Counted from the stretch's first letter, positions 53,518 through 62,353 are shown. The stretch: 64,000 bases of DNA from Brachyspira pilosicoli (GCF_036997485.1 NZ_JAWLPU010000001.1:682001-746000); one strand, 5' to 3'. Numbers and translations: made by a program. The notes: generated from the sequence alone by a model not told the origin.

Positions 53518-54435
53518 TTATCTAAAAGCAAGTAAATACATTATAGTTGTGTTTATTGCAAGAAGTATTAAAGCTACTGGTATCTGCTCTAATATAACTC
53601 CGTTTTTATTCTCCATTTCCAATATAGAAGCAGGTATCATATTAAAATTGGCAGCCATAGGCGTCATTAATGTGCCGCAAAAACCTGCTGTTAAACCTAA
53701 AGCAGAAACAATATTAGGATCTCCTCCTAAACCAATAACAAAAGGTATGCCTATTCCAGCAGTTATAACAGCGAAAGCAGCAAAAGCATTTCCCATTACT
53801 ATTGTAAATATAGCCATAGATACACAATAGCCAATAACCCCAAAAAGCTTATTATCTGCAGGTATAACACCTTTCATTATATTCGCTACTATCTCACCCA
53901 CTCCAGCCTCTGCAAACAATCCTCCCAATGAAGCTAACAGCTGCGGAAGAATAACGCTTGGCCCCATTTGCTGAAGCATTCTTGATGATTCATAAGGAAC
54001 AGTTGAAGCTTTTTCTTTTGTTATTATCATACATAAAACTAATGATGACATTGCTCCTATACCTAATCCTATTAATCCGCCTAATTTTGTAAATTGTGCA
54101 ACCAAAAATGCTATTAAGCCTATTGATATAGCCGGTATAAAAAGTAAGTTTTTAAATAGCTTTTCTTTTTCTTCTCTGTATGCATCAGACACGGGTTTTA
54201 AAGATTGTAATGATACGTTTTTTGTAGCTGTTAATAATGCTAACACTATTAAAAGAAGCCCAACAACAAATGAAGGAATAATTTTACCAAAAATAAATAT
54301 AAACCCTAATATTATCCAAAACAAAGCACTTCCTATTCTTTTTTTATTTTCTTTATTTTTATATGCATATATACCGCATACAACTATTATAATTCCAGAA
54401 ATTATATATAAAACTTCTAAAAGATTATTTACCAT
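53518..54435 (-). CDS. DUF979 membrane protein
   Basis: A 305-residue protein with about nine membrane helices. Family-like segments are FGKIIPSFVVGLLLIVLALL, GNAFAAFAVITAGIGIPFVI and LGLTAGFCGTLMTPMAANFN. DUF979 and DUF969 genes usually occur as a pair, commonly next to pcp; the likely role is a two-part transporter, perhaps for pyroglutamate. That function is inferred from context. It lies 30 bases after the DUF969 gene. A GGAG site precedes the ATG. Confidence 0.88.
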   Translation of the reverse strand: MVNNLLEVLYIISGIIIVVCGIYAYKNKENKKRIGSALFWIILGFIFIFGKIIPSFVVGLLLIVLALLTATKNVSLQSLKPVSDAYREEKEKLFKNLLFIPAISIGLIAFLVAQFTKLGGLIGLGIGAMSSLVLCMIITKEKASTVPYESSRMLQQMGPSVILPQLLASLGGLFAEAGVGEIVANIMKGVIPADNKLFGVIGYCVSMAIFTIVMGNAFAAFAVITAGIGIPFVIGLGGDPNIVSALGLTAGFCGTLMTPMAANFNMIPASILEMENKNGVILEQIPVALILLAINTTIMYLLAFR

Positions 54436-54465
54436 AAATTTATATTCTCCATAAAATTATATTTC

Positions 54466-55149
54466 TTAATTTTTATTTTCTTTTAATGCATTTATTAATT
54501 TTTTTAATTTCAAATCAAATAAATAATTTCTTATAATAGAGACTATCATAGCAACTATTGCCATTGGTATGCTTGAAATGGCTATAGAATATGCATCTAT
54601 ATTTTCTATTCCCAATTCTTGCAAAGTGCTTAATACTAATAACACCCCAGCAGAAGCTATAAACACATTCTGTCCAAAAAAGTTTCCATAGTTTTCAACA
54701 CTATTTGATATTGCTTTCACTTTTTCATCTAATTGCTTATCATAAACGCCATATTTCTCTAAAGCTCCCCTTGCCATAGGATAAATTAAAGGTCTTATAA
54801 AATTAACATGCCCTCCTATTCTAAGGGATAATGCCGATGCAATAGTTCTTATAATTACATAAAGACTCAATATCTTTCCGCAAGTAGCTCCTCTTATACC
54901 CATAATACATTTGGTAGCTCTTTCTCTTAATCCATTTCTCTCTAATATGCCTATAGTAGCTAAAGTTAAAACTAATAATGTGGCAAATCTGTTGGCAACG
55001 AATGCATTTCCTAAAAATGATAATATTTCAATAATACCCATTCCAGAAACAATGCCTGTTATTATTCCAGCAAGTAAAACTATGCTTATAGTATCTAACT
55101 TTAAAGCAAAGCCTAGTATTATAACTAATATGCCGATAAGTTTAATCAT
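54466..55149 (-). CDS. DUF969 membrane protein
   Basis: About 227 residues with six or so membrane helices. Family-like segments are AGIITGIVSGMGIIEILSFL, IGILERNGLRERATKCIMGI and LRIGGHVNFIRPLIYPMARG. It pairs with the DUF979 gene that follows. The frame is open to 55161, but ATG at 55149 has GGAG at 6 bases and is preferred. It is the first gene of the DUF969-DUF979-pcp unit. Transport function is inferred. Confidence 0.88.
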   Translation of the reverse strand: MIKLIGILVIILGFALKLDTISIVLLAGIITGIVSGMGIIEILSFLGNAFVANRFATLLVLTLATIGILERNGLRERATKCIMGIRGATCGKILSLYVIIRTIASALSLRIGGHVNFIRPLIYPMARGALEKYGVYDKQLDEKVKAISNSVENYGNFFGQNVFIASAGVLLVLSTLQELGIENIDAYSIAISSIPMAIVAMIVSIIRNYLFDLKLKKLINALKENKN

Positions 55150-55322
55150 AAAATACTCCATAACCTATTTGTTTAATATGTAATATTATTATGGTCTAAT
55201 ATATAATATTTAAATAATAATTGTAACTATTAATTTATGTTTTTTTATTATTTTTAATATTTATTTTTATAATTTATAATTATTAATGTTATAATATTAT
55301 AAAAATGTTATGAGGTTATAAA

Positions 55323-55706
55323 ATGAAAATATCTCATGTTGCCGTTTGGGTAAAAAATTTAGAAAATATCAAAAACTTTTATATTAAGTATTTTAACTGT
55401 AAATGTAATGATAAATACATTAATGAAAAAAAAGGGTTTGAATCATATTTTCTCATATTTGAAGATAATTGCGGATTAGAAATTATGAATAGAAAAGATA
55501 TAAAAGAAATAAATACTAATGATGAAATATACGGTTTTGCTCATATATCAATATCAGTAGGAAGCAAAGAAAAAGTGGATAGCCTTACAAAAGAATTAGA
55601 ACAAGACGGTTTTCAAATTGTATCATACCCAAGAACCACAGGCGATGGATATTATGAGAGTGTTGTACTTGATAGTGAAAACAATAGAATAGAAATAACT
55701 ATATAA
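55323..55706 (+). CDS. VOC-superfamily (glyoxalase-like) protein
   Basis: A 127-residue protein with two beta-alpha-beta-beta-beta halves. The first half starts KISHVAVWVKNLENIKNFYI, the second YGFAHISISVGSKEKVDSL and ends NNRIEITI. The candidate metal ligands His5, Glu (in LEIM), His (in AHISI) and the terminal Glu are all present. Members are lyases, isomerases or dioxygenases; no substrate can be assigned. The SDR gene follows after 22 bases, so they are probably cotranscribed. Confidence 0.87.
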   Translation: MKISHVAVWVKNLENIKNFYIKYFNCKCNDKYINEKKGFESYFLIFEDNCGLEIMNRKDIKEINTNDEIYGFAHISISVGSKEKVDSLTKELEQDGFQIVSYPRTTGDGYYESVVLDSENNRIEITI

Positions 55707-55728
55707 ATAAATTTAAAGGTCATAAAAA

Positions 55729-56478
55729 ATGAAAAATAAAGTTTGTGTTATAACAGGTGCTTCTAATGGCATAGGAAAAGAAATAGCATTACATTTTGCT
55801 AAAAATAATTGCAGCATAGCTTTTGTTGATAAAGATAAAAAAAATGGGATAAAAGTAGAAGAAGAAATAAAAAAACTTAAAAGAGAATGTTTATTCATTA
55901 ATGATAATATAGACAATGAAAAATCTGTTAATAATTTTACAAATGAAATAATAAAGAAATTTGGTAATGTTGACTATTTAATAAATAATGCATGCTACTC
56001 AAATAAGGGCTTATTAAGCAATTGCAGCTATGATGACTTTTTAGAAATTTTTAAAGTATCAGTTGCATCAGCATATCAAATAACAAAAAACTTAATAAAT
56101 AATTTTAATAAAAATGCCTGCATTATAAATATAGCTTCCACAAGGGCTTTTATGTCACAAAAAGACAGTGAAAGCTATAGTGCTTCAAAAGGTGCTATTA
56201 TAGCTCTTACTCATTCTATGGCTATTAGTTTATCTCATAAAGTACGTGTAAACTCAATAAGCCCCGGTTGGATAAACACTTCTAATGATTCTAACTTTAG
56301 CAAAGAGGACATACTTCAGCATCCATCTGCTAAAATAGGCGATGCGTCAGATATAGCAACTACTGCTTGGTTTATTTGCAATAATAATTTTATAAATGCT
56401 CAAAACATTACAGTAGATGGCGGTATGACAAAGCTAATGATATATCATAATGATGAAAACTGGACTTTAAATATATAA
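55729..56478 (+). CDS. Short-chain dehydrogenase/reductase
   Basis: A 249-residue classical SDR. The cofactor motif is TGASNGIGKEIA, followed by Asp in IAFVDKDKKNG, which favours NAD+. The NNA-type motif is YLINNACYSN, Ser is in INIASTRAFM and the catalytic Tyr-Lys in ESYSASKGAIIALTHS. A proline-glycine motif is in NSISPGWINTSND. The substrate is unknown. It follows the VOC gene by 22 bases. It differs clearly from the SDR at 45649. Confidence 0.92.
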   Translation: MKNKVCVITGASNGIGKEIALHFAKNNCSIAFVDKDKKNGIKVEEEIKKLKRECLFINDNIDNEKSVNNFTNEIIKKFGNVDYLINNACYSNKGLLSNCSYDDFLEIFKVSVASAYQITKNLINNFNKNACIINIASTRAFMSQKDSESYSASKGAIIALTHSMAISLSHKVRVNSISPGWINTSNDSNFSKEDILQHPSAKIGDASDIATTAWFICNNNFINAQNITVDGGMTKLMIYHNDENWTLNI

Positions 56479-56506
56479 TAATTTAATATATAAAAAATTT
56501 TTTTTA

Positions 56507-56823
56507 CACTCCCCACCCTCTATGTTTTTTATATTCATTATTATTTTCACTTATTTTTTCTTTTTGTTTAATACTCTAATTTTAGCTCCCACCCAAGCTT
56601 TTTTTAAATTTAAAATCTACTCACCGCACGGTAAGAAAAATAAAGAATATAAATTATATTGAAATTAAAATTGAAATTATATTTCTAAATCTGCACACCG
56701 TGCGGTATAATAAATTTTTTAAGATAATAAAATCTTGGGTGGGCATGCTTTTTTAATTCAGCATTATAAAAAATTAAAGCAATAATATTTTAATTAATAC
56801 AAAAAACTTAATAGGGCGGTGTA
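56507..56823. repeat. Nested inverted-repeat element, largest copy
   Basis: Three nested arm pairs. Outer: ACACTCCCCACCCT near 56507 and AGGGCGGTGT (56813-56822), imperfect. Middle: CCCACCCAAG (56588-56597) and CTTGGGTGGG (56734-56743), perfect. Inner: ACCGCACGGT (56623-56632) and ACCGTGCGGT (56697-56706), perfect. The middle and inner arms match the element at 41300. It lies in a 437-base gap with no gene. Confidence 0.75.
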
Positions 56824-56854
56824 TGTAAATAAATTTCATAGAAATGTAATTAAT

Positions 56855-56882
56855 TTGCAATAAAGATATTTTTTATTATAAT
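56855..56882 (+). promoter_or_regulatory. Promoter of purE
   Basis: TTGCAA at 56855-56860, a 16-base spacer, then TATAAT at 56877-56882, 33 bases before the purE start. Confidence 0.65.
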
Positions 56883-56915
56883 TATTCGTAAAAAAATTTA
56901 TTTATAGGAGTATAT

Positions 56916-57404
56916 ATGAAAGTAGCAATTATTTTTGGAAGCAGAAGCGATACTGATAAAATGAAGAATGCCGCTTTATGTTTAAAAGAGTTTGGTATAG
57001 AGTATAAAGCTTTTGTATTATCTGCACACAGAGTTCCAGAACATCTTGAAAAAACTATTAAAGATATAGAAGAAAAAAACTTTGAAGTAATTATTGCAGG
57101 TGCTGGTCTTGCCGCTCATTTACCAGGAGTTATAGCTTCTAAAACTATACTTCCAGTAATAGGAGTTCCAATTAGTGCAAGCGTGCTTGATGGAATGGAC
57201 GCTTTACTTTCTATAGTTCAAATGCCAAAACCTATAACAGTTGCTACTGTTGGTATAAATAACTCTTATAACGCTGGTATGCTTGCTGTTGAAATATTGT
57301 CATTAAAATATGATAGTATAAAAAGCAAATTAATAGAATATAGAAAAAAGATGAAAGAAGATTTTATTTCTGATAATGAAAAAGAAATAGATTTTGGTAT
57401 TTAA
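56916..57404 (+). CDS. purE: N5-CAIR mutase / AIR carboxylase PurE
   Basis: A 162-residue protein. The phosphate-binding motif is FGSRSDTDKMKNA, the active-site His is in LSAHRVPEHLEKT, and a conserved loop is AGAGLAAHLPGVIASKT. It carries CO2 onto C4 of AIR in purine synthesis. SAHR points to the class I (N5-CAIR mutase) type, where a PurK partner is expected; none is in the window. The T of the usual SAHRTP is V here. An ATAGGAG site precedes the ATG. It ends at a strong terminator. Confidence 0.95.
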   Translation: MKVAIIFGSRSDTDKMKNAALCLKEFGIEYKAFVLSAHRVPEHLEKTIKDIEEKNFEVIIAGAGLAAHLPGVIASKTILPVIGVPISASVLDGMDALLSIVQMPKPITVATVGINNSYNAGMLAVEILSLKYDSIKSKLIEYRKKMKEDFISDNEKEIDFGI

Positions 57405-57431
57405 TTAATTTTATTAAAGAAATATAAATAA

Positions 57432-57470
57432 AAAAGGTCATGCATTTATATAAGCATGACCTTTTATTTT
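57432..57470. terminator. Bidirectional terminator between purE and the LysM gene
   Basis: AAAAGGTCATGC (57432-57443) pairs perfectly with GCATGACCTTTT (57454-57465). T-rich tracts follow on both strands, and both convergent genes end within 30 bases. Confidence 0.9.
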
Positions 57471-57483
57471 TTAGAGTTTATTT

Positions 57484-59178
57484 TTATTCTTGTGTTTGAG
57501 TATTATTGTTGTTTTGCTGTCTTAACTGCATAACCTCATCATAAGTCAAATACTCTAAATCAGGATTATAATCACCGCTTCTCTCTTCACCATTAAGACT
57601 AGGTATTATTAATCTTTGACCAGGAAGTATTAAATCAGGGTTATCAGGGTCTCTAAGTACATTTCTATTAGCTTCGTATATTCTGTACCATTCGATAGGG
57701 TTGTTGTATATGTAGCTGTATCCTGCAATTCTCCATAGAGCATCAGTTAAAGGCACTCTTCTTACTACAACATAATATTGAGGCAATACAGTAACTTTTC
57801 CTTCTGTGTTTACTTCTTGACCAGTAGTAGCATCAATTATTTGACCAGTTTCATTACCGCCCATATCTCCTGGTATAACTTGTCCGTCAATAGGTCCTCT
57901 CTCTTCTATAGCATTCATAGCTAAATTAGCTTCCTGCATTTTTTGATCAGCTAAAGTATAATCATTATTATTTAAAGCATCTTCAGCTTCCTGAATAGTT
58001 TTAGATAGATTTTGCTCTTCTTCGCTGTCTTTTGTTAAATAGCCTTCGCTTATAAGTCTGTCTCTTCTTGCTTTTAATTGCTCTAAATTTTTAACAGCCT
58101 CTTCTTTTTTCATCTGACCAACATTAGCAACTATATCGTCCATAGTTTTAGAAGCCTCTAAAGCTTTATCGCTTGCAGTTTGAGGAGTGTTTTGTAAAGC
58201 ATTATTAGCATCAGTTAAAAGTTTTGATACGTTTTTATCATTATCATCGCCTTTAGCTATCACTTGCTCATTAACTAAATTATTATATTTATTTTGTGCA
58301 TCTTCTATATCTTTTTTAGCTTTAGCTATTGCATCAGCTTTTGCTTTAGCCTCTGCTTCAGCTTTTGCCTTAGCGGCAGCGGCAGCTTTTGCTTTAGCCT
58401 CTGCTTCAGCTTTCGCTTTAGCTTCTGCAGCAGCCTTTGCTTTAGCCTCTGCTTCAGCTTTCGCCTTAGCATCTGCTATAGCTTTATTTATGCCAGCTAA
58501 TGCAGCAGATACATTCTGTTGAACACTTGCAAAATTATCATTGCTAAGTGCTTCATCAGCTTTAGTTAAAGCACCAGTAATATTTTTATCATTAGCATCG
58601 CCTGCTTTTACACTCTTTCCTAACTCTGCCTGATATTTGCTTCTTGCATCATTAATAGATTTTGAAGCTATTGCTCTTTCTCTATTAAGATAACCCTCTT
58701 TTACACTGTTAGCAGATTGTAAAGCATTATTAAAAGAATTATATACTGTTGTAAATGTGTTTGAAGAAGCAGTAAACTCTTCATCTGTAGGAGGAGTTTG
58801 AGGTTCTGGAGGAAGAGTATTTACAGCATTATTTCCCTCTTCAAAAAATTTAAGAGCCTCTTCATATTTTGCTTTAAACTCATTATCAGTAGAAGCGCCT
58901 AATTGTTCTATTTCATTAATAGTATTGCTTGCATCATTTTTTGCTTTTGCTATTCTTAAACTCATTAATCTGTAAAATAATGATACAGTAGTTTTATCTA
59001 TAGAATCAGAAGCCTCCTGAGATTTATCATAAGACTTTTGATATTCTCCGTCATTTTGCAAAGTCTCAGCTTCTCCAGTAATTCTAGCTGCATCATCATA
59101 AGTTTGAGCAGGTAATACGCTAAAACTAAAAGAGATTAAAGCTATATAAGCTACGATTTTTTTTATTAAAGTACTCAT
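57484..59178 (-). CDS. Exported alanine-rich coiled-coil protein with C-terminal LysM domain
   Basis: A 564-residue protein. A signal peptide (KKIVAYIALISFSFSVLPAQ) is followed by long helical repeats, an A/K/E block near residues 235-285 (AKAKAEAEAK repeated), further helices and a C-terminal LysM-like module (TDALWRIAGYSYIYNNPIEW, ANRNVLRDPDNPDLILPGQR). LysM binds peptidoglycan, so the protein probably ties periplasm or outer membrane to the wall. It begins 31 bases after the lipoprotein gene. An AAGGAG site precedes the ATG. It is otherwise of unknown function. Confidence 0.85.
   Translation of the reverse strand: MSTLIKKIVAYIALISFSFSVLPAQTYDDAARITGEAETLQNDGEYQKSYDKSQEASDSIDKTTVSLFYRLMSLRIAKAKNDASNTINEIEQLGASTDNEFKAKYEEALKFFEEGNNAVNTLPPEPQTPPTDEEFTASSNTFTTVYNSFNNALQSANSVKEGYLNRERAIASKSINDARSKYQAELGKSVKAGDANDKNITGALTKADEALSNDNFASVQQNVSAALAGINKAIADAKAKAEAEAKAKAAAEAKAKAEAEAKAKAAAAAKAKAEAEAKAKADAIAKAKKDIEDAQNKYNNLVNEQVIAKGDDNDKNVSKLLTDANNALQNTPQTASDKALEASKTMDDIVANVGQMKKEEAVKNLEQLKARRDRLISEGYLTKDSEEEQNLSKTIQEAEDALNNNDYTLADQKMQEANLAMNAIEERGPIDGQVIPGDMGGNETGQIIDATTGQEVNTEGKVTVLPQYYVVVRRVPLTDALWRIAGYSYIYNNPIEWYRIYEANRNVLRDPDNPDLILPGQRLIIPSLNGEERSGDYNPDLEYLTYDEVMQLRQQNNNNTQTQE
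58313..58482. repeat. Low-complexity coding repeat (AKAKAEAEAK block)
   Basis: Within the LysM gene the DNA repeats words such as GCTTTAGCCTCTGCTTCAGC several times with small changes. This encodes alternating Ala with Lys or Glu. Such a tract could change length by slippage or recombination. Confidence 0.8.
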
Positions 59179-59208
59179 TTTCTTTTATACTCCTTAAAAT
59201 ATTAAAAA

Positions 59209-59829
59209 TTAGCTTTGTTGCTCTTGCTCTAAAGTTTCAAGCTCTTTTACCATAGCTTCAAGTTCAGCTAAACGCTCTTTTACTTTAGTTAAAGCTTCAT
59301 CACTTTTATCAAATTGTTCTTTTGTTTTATTATATAAAGCTAAATAAGCTTCTTTTGCTGTATAAAGTTTATCTACTAATACTCTATAATCTTTAGTTTC
59401 AGCGGTATACATAGCGTTTGCTTCATTATATATTGCCTCTGCCTGAGCATACTCTTCGCCATACATAACATTAGCTTTAATTTGACTTGCATTAGTATAA
59501 TTTTCATCAGTCTGTTTTTTTAGTATCTCAGAATAAGGCGGCAAACCTTTATCTAAAACTAAATTATAATTAGTTTCAGCTGTAAGAAGCAGTTCTTTAG
59601 CCTTTTCCGCTTCATCTTTATTTTCTGCCTTCATAATGATATCTGCCTCTGCATATCCTTTCTCAGCGATATCATAATCGTTTTGAGCAAAAGTTTTAAT
59701 TTCAGTATACTTGTTTACAGTCTCTCTTAAAGCAGTAACTCTCTCATAATCTTTTGTAGGTAATCCTCCGCAAGACATTACAAAGAAAGATAATGCTATT
59801 ATTAGAGCTTTTTTCCCTTTTAAACTCAT
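59209..59829 (-). CDS. Lipoprotein with helical repeats
   Basis: A 206-residue protein. The signal peptide ends in a lipobox-like FFVMSCGG, so Cys20 is probably acylated. The mature part is helical and rich in Glu, Lys, Ala and Tyr (EKGYAEADIIMKAENKDEAE, LLTAETNYNLVLDKG), and the end is a coiled coil (KVKERLAELEAMVKELETL). It is the first gene of a two-gene unit with the LysM protein, and probably forms part of the same envelope structure. Its AGGAGGA ribosome site is strong. Confidence 0.85.
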   Translation of the reverse strand: MSLKGKKALIIALSFFVMSCGGLPTKDYERVTALRETVNKYTEIKTFAQNDYDIAEKGYAEADIIMKAENKDEAEKAKELLLTAETNYNLVLDKGLPPYSEILKKQTDENYTNASQIKANVMYGEEYAQAEAIYNEANAMYTAETKDYRVLVDKLYTAKEAYLALYNKTKEQFDKSDEALTKVKERLAELEAMVKELETLEQEQQS

Positions 59830-59897
59830 ATTAATACAATTCCTCCTATTTTTTAATTATGTAAAAAAAATATATAAAAAAATAATATGTTAACAAC

Positions 59898-59925
59898 ATT
59901 ATCGCTTAAATAATTAAAAAGTCAA
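59898..59925 (-). promoter_or_regulatory. Promoter of the lipoprotein-LysM unit
   Basis: On the minus strand: TTGACT (59920-59925), a 16-base spacer, then GATAAT (59898-59903), about 70 bases before the lipoprotein start. A TGTTAACA palindrome sits near the expected start site (59888-59895). Confidence 0.65.
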
Positions 59926-60065
59926 GTTATTTTAATTATAGAGAGCGTACAATAAAATTTAAAGTAATACTAAAATCTACTATTATTATAAATTGTTTAA
60001 AGATAAAAAAGTAAAATGATTAAATTATAAATTAGTAAAAATATTAAATGTTTTAAAAATACTAC

Positions 60066-60093
60066 TTGCATTTTTTTTATTATATAGTATAAT
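60066..60093 (+). promoter_or_regulatory. Promoter of tRNA-Thr
   Basis: TTGCAT at 60066-60071, a 16-base spacer, then TATAAT at 60088-60093, 15 bases before the tRNA. Confidence 0.75.
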
Positions 60094-60107
60094 GATTAAA
60101 TCATTTT

Positions 60108-60180
60108 GCTGGTGTAGCTCAATTGGCAGAGCAGCTGATTTGTAATCAGCCGGTTGCGGGTTCAAGTCCCATCACCAGCT
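60108..60180 (+). tRNA. tRNA-Thr (TGT)
   Basis: A 73-base cloverleaf. The acceptor GCTGGTG pairs with CACCAGC, with discriminator T. The anticodon stem GCTGA/TCAGC holds loop TTTGTAA, anticodon TGT. The T arm has GGTTCAAGTCCC. CCA is not encoded. Confidence 0.95.
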
Positions 60181-60276
60181 CATTTTTTTTAACGCTTTCT
60201 TTTTTCATATTAATAAATCAATTTTTATTTTCGATAATTACTTTATATATATTTTAATTCTTGTTGGGAAATTATT

Positions 60277-61314
60277 ATGCCAAATTTTAAATTAAAAGAC
60301 CTCATTAAAAAAAATAATTTTTTTGTAATTGCAGAATCAGGTTCAAATCATGAAGGCTCTATAGATGATGCTATTCAATTAATTAGAGAAGCTGCTAAAG
60401 CAGGAGCTGATGCTGTTAAGTTTCAAAGCTTTACTTCAAAAACTTTATTTGCACATAAAGAATATACTAAAATACTAAAAATACCAGAAAATGCTTTGGA
60501 TAATGTTGATGATATAGTGTTAAAAAAAGAGTGGTATGAAACTCTATACAAAGAAGCTAAAAAAAATAAAATTATTTTAATGAGCACGCCATTTTCTGTT
60601 GAGGCTGTTGATGACATGGATAAATATGTGCCTATATACAAAATAGCTTCTTGTGATATAGACAATATTCCTCTTTTGAGAAAAGTTGCTTCTACTAAAA
60701 AACCTGTGATACTTTCTACTGGTTTAGCTACAAATAAAGATATAAAAAATGCATTAAATATCTTAAAAAATAATGAAGTAGCTTTGCTTCATTGCTCTGT
60801 GGAATATCCTACACCGTTAGAAAATGCAAGATTGAATAGAATAACTGTTATGAATAAACTTTTCAAAAAAAATATTATAGGCTATTCTGACCATACTATA
60901 GGTATAGATGCTCCTATTATAGCATATACTCTTGGTGCTAAAATTATAGAAAAACATTTTACAATAACTCCAGAAAAAAAATCAGGCGACCATATAATAA
61001 GTTTAGACACTAATTCTATGAAAGAGATGATTTCTAAATTAAAAGATACTTGCAATATGCTTGGAGGAGATGAAGCACTAAAAACAGAAAAGAAAATGAG
61101 CAAGCAAGAGAAAAAAGAGCTTGTTTATGCTAAGAGAGGAATATATCTTAATCATAGTATGCTTAAAAATGAAGTGATAACAGAAAAAGATTTAGTAACT
61201 TTAAGACCATCTGTGGGAATACCTGCTAAAGATTATGACAAGGTTGTTGGAAAAAAATTAAAACTTGATAAGAAATCTTTTACAGCTTTAAATTATAAAG
61301 ATTTAAAAAAATAG
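60277..61314 (+). CDS. NeuB-family sialic/nonulosonic acid synthase
   Basis: A 345-residue enzyme. The N-terminal TIM barrel has VIAESGSNHEGSIDDAIQLI, ADAVKFQSF, the metal and PEP motifs LLHCSVEYPTP and GYSDHTIGIDAP, and EKHFTITPEKKSGDH. The C-terminal SAF (antifreeze-like) domain has AKRGIYLNHSMLKNEVITEK and TLRPSVGIPAKDYDKVVG. It condenses PEP with an N-acetyl-sugar to make a nonulosonic acid. The precise product (sialic, legionaminic or pseudaminic type) cannot be told. No other nonulosonate gene is next to it. Confidence 0.92.
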   Translation: MPNFKLKDLIKKNNFFVIAESGSNHEGSIDDAIQLIREAAKAGADAVKFQSFTSKTLFAHKEYTKILKIPENALDNVDDIVLKKEWYETLYKEAKKNKIILMSTPFSVEAVDDMDKYVPIYKIASCDIDNIPLLRKVASTKKPVILSTGLATNKDIKNALNILKNNEVALLHCSVEYPTPLENARLNRITVMNKLFKKNIIGYSDHTIGIDAPIIAYTLGAKIIEKHFTITPEKKSGDHIISLDTNSMKEMISKLKDTCNMLGGDEALKTEKKMSKQEKKELVYAKRGIYLNHSMLKNEVITEKDLVTLRPSVGIPAKDYDKVVGKKLKLDKKSFTALNYKDLKK

Positions 61315-61376
61315 TAATTAATATAATTTATTTTCTATAAATAAATTAAAAATACCACAAAGTAAACATAATCTAT

Positions 61377-61404
61377 TTGATTTAATTCTTCAATATAGTA
61401 TAAT
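61377..61404 (+). promoter_or_regulatory. Promoter of the exported protein gene
   Basis: TTGATT at 61377-61382, a 16-base spacer, then TATAAT at 61399-61404. A second TATAAT is at 61414-61419. Confidence 0.5.
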
Positions 61405-61443
61405 AAATAATAGTATAATAATAAAAATTTGGAGAATGAAAAA

Positions 61444-62331
61444 ATGAAAAAATTGCTAGCAATATCTTTGTTTATATCTATGAGTATTGCCCTTCATGCT
61501 TATGAAACTATACCTTATATGTTTAATAATATTGTTCCTTACGGTGTATCTCCCGATGAAGTAAATCAAATACTTATGTCTAATAGTTTTATAACAACAG
61601 AGGGACAGGCTGTAAGTGGTACTTTTTATATATCTTCATATCCTGATCCAGATTTAGCTTGGTATAATCCTCAAACTTTGAAATGGGTTAATATAAAATT
61701 TACTACTAATAATATGTCTGATTTATTTAAAAGAGATTTAACTCTTTTGTATTTTAATTATACATTAGATGATGAGTTTAAATGTATGACTATAACTGCT
61801 GAAAACTTATCTGACGACAGCACTTTAGCAGGAAAAAATACTAAATGGGTTTATAAGTTCTTCTTCCACAATGATAAATTATTTGCAGTAAGTTCTCTAT
61901 ATCAGGGAGACGCTGCTTTAGAACAATATAAGCAAAGAAACCCTGATAATGAATATGCAAATCCTGGATATGTTATGTCTTCAGGTTTATTTAATAGAAC
62001 TTTAAATGGTTTTATAACAAAATACGGCGGATTTAATAATAGCCTTGTAAAAACTTTAGATGATTTCACTTCTATGTATTATGGAAATTATATTAATGGA
62101 CAGGCTGATACTTCTTTATCTGTATTTTACGCTAAATATGCTATGAAAAATATTAACTTTGTTGCTTCTTATGTTGATAATTATAGAATGAGACCTATCT
62201 ATTACAGATTCCAAAATAAAATTTATGAAGATGTTAATGATATAGCAGATGTTCCTGTTGGAATACCGCCTGAAGTAAAAAAATTAAATAAAAATAATAA
62301 CCAAACTGCTGCTGCTGAAAATAATCAGTAA
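61444..62331 (+). CDS. Exported protein of unknown function
   Basis: About 295 residues; not recognised. A clear signal peptide (KKLLAISLFISMSIALHAYE) predicts export to the periplasm or surface. The mature part is rich in aromatic residues and Asn, with strands such as ITTEGQAVSGTFYISSYPD and KWVYKFFFHNDKLFAVSSLY, and it ends in an Asn/Ala tail. There is no lipobox. TTG at 61429 opens the frame, but ATG at 61444 follows GGAG by 9 bases and begins the signal peptide. It has its own promoter and terminator. Confidence 0.8.
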   Translation: MKKLLAISLFISMSIALHAYETIPYMFNNIVPYGVSPDEVNQILMSNSFITTEGQAVSGTFYISSYPDPDLAWYNPQTLKWVNIKFTTNNMSDLFKRDLTLLYFNYTLDDEFKCMTITAENLSDDSTLAGKNTKWVYKFFFHNDKLFAVSSLYQGDAALEQYKQRNPDNEYANPGYVMSSGLFNRTLNGFITKYGGFNNSLVKTLDDFTSMYYGNYINGQADTSLSVFYAKYAMKNINFVASYVDNYRMRPIYYRFQNKIYEDVNDIADVPVGIPPEVKKLNKNNNQTAAAENNQ

Positions 62332-62353
62332 CATTAATAATTTTGTAATATTT

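Noticed and set aside
56916-57404. PurE as class II AIR carboxylase, as in Treponema denticola
   Set aside because: The motif is SAHR, not the SAHK of class II; the absence of purK in this window is not evidence because purine genes are scattered.
58187-58522. 111-codon alanine-rich plus-strand frame
   Set aside because: It is the opposite strand of the AKAKAEAEAK repeat in the LysM gene.
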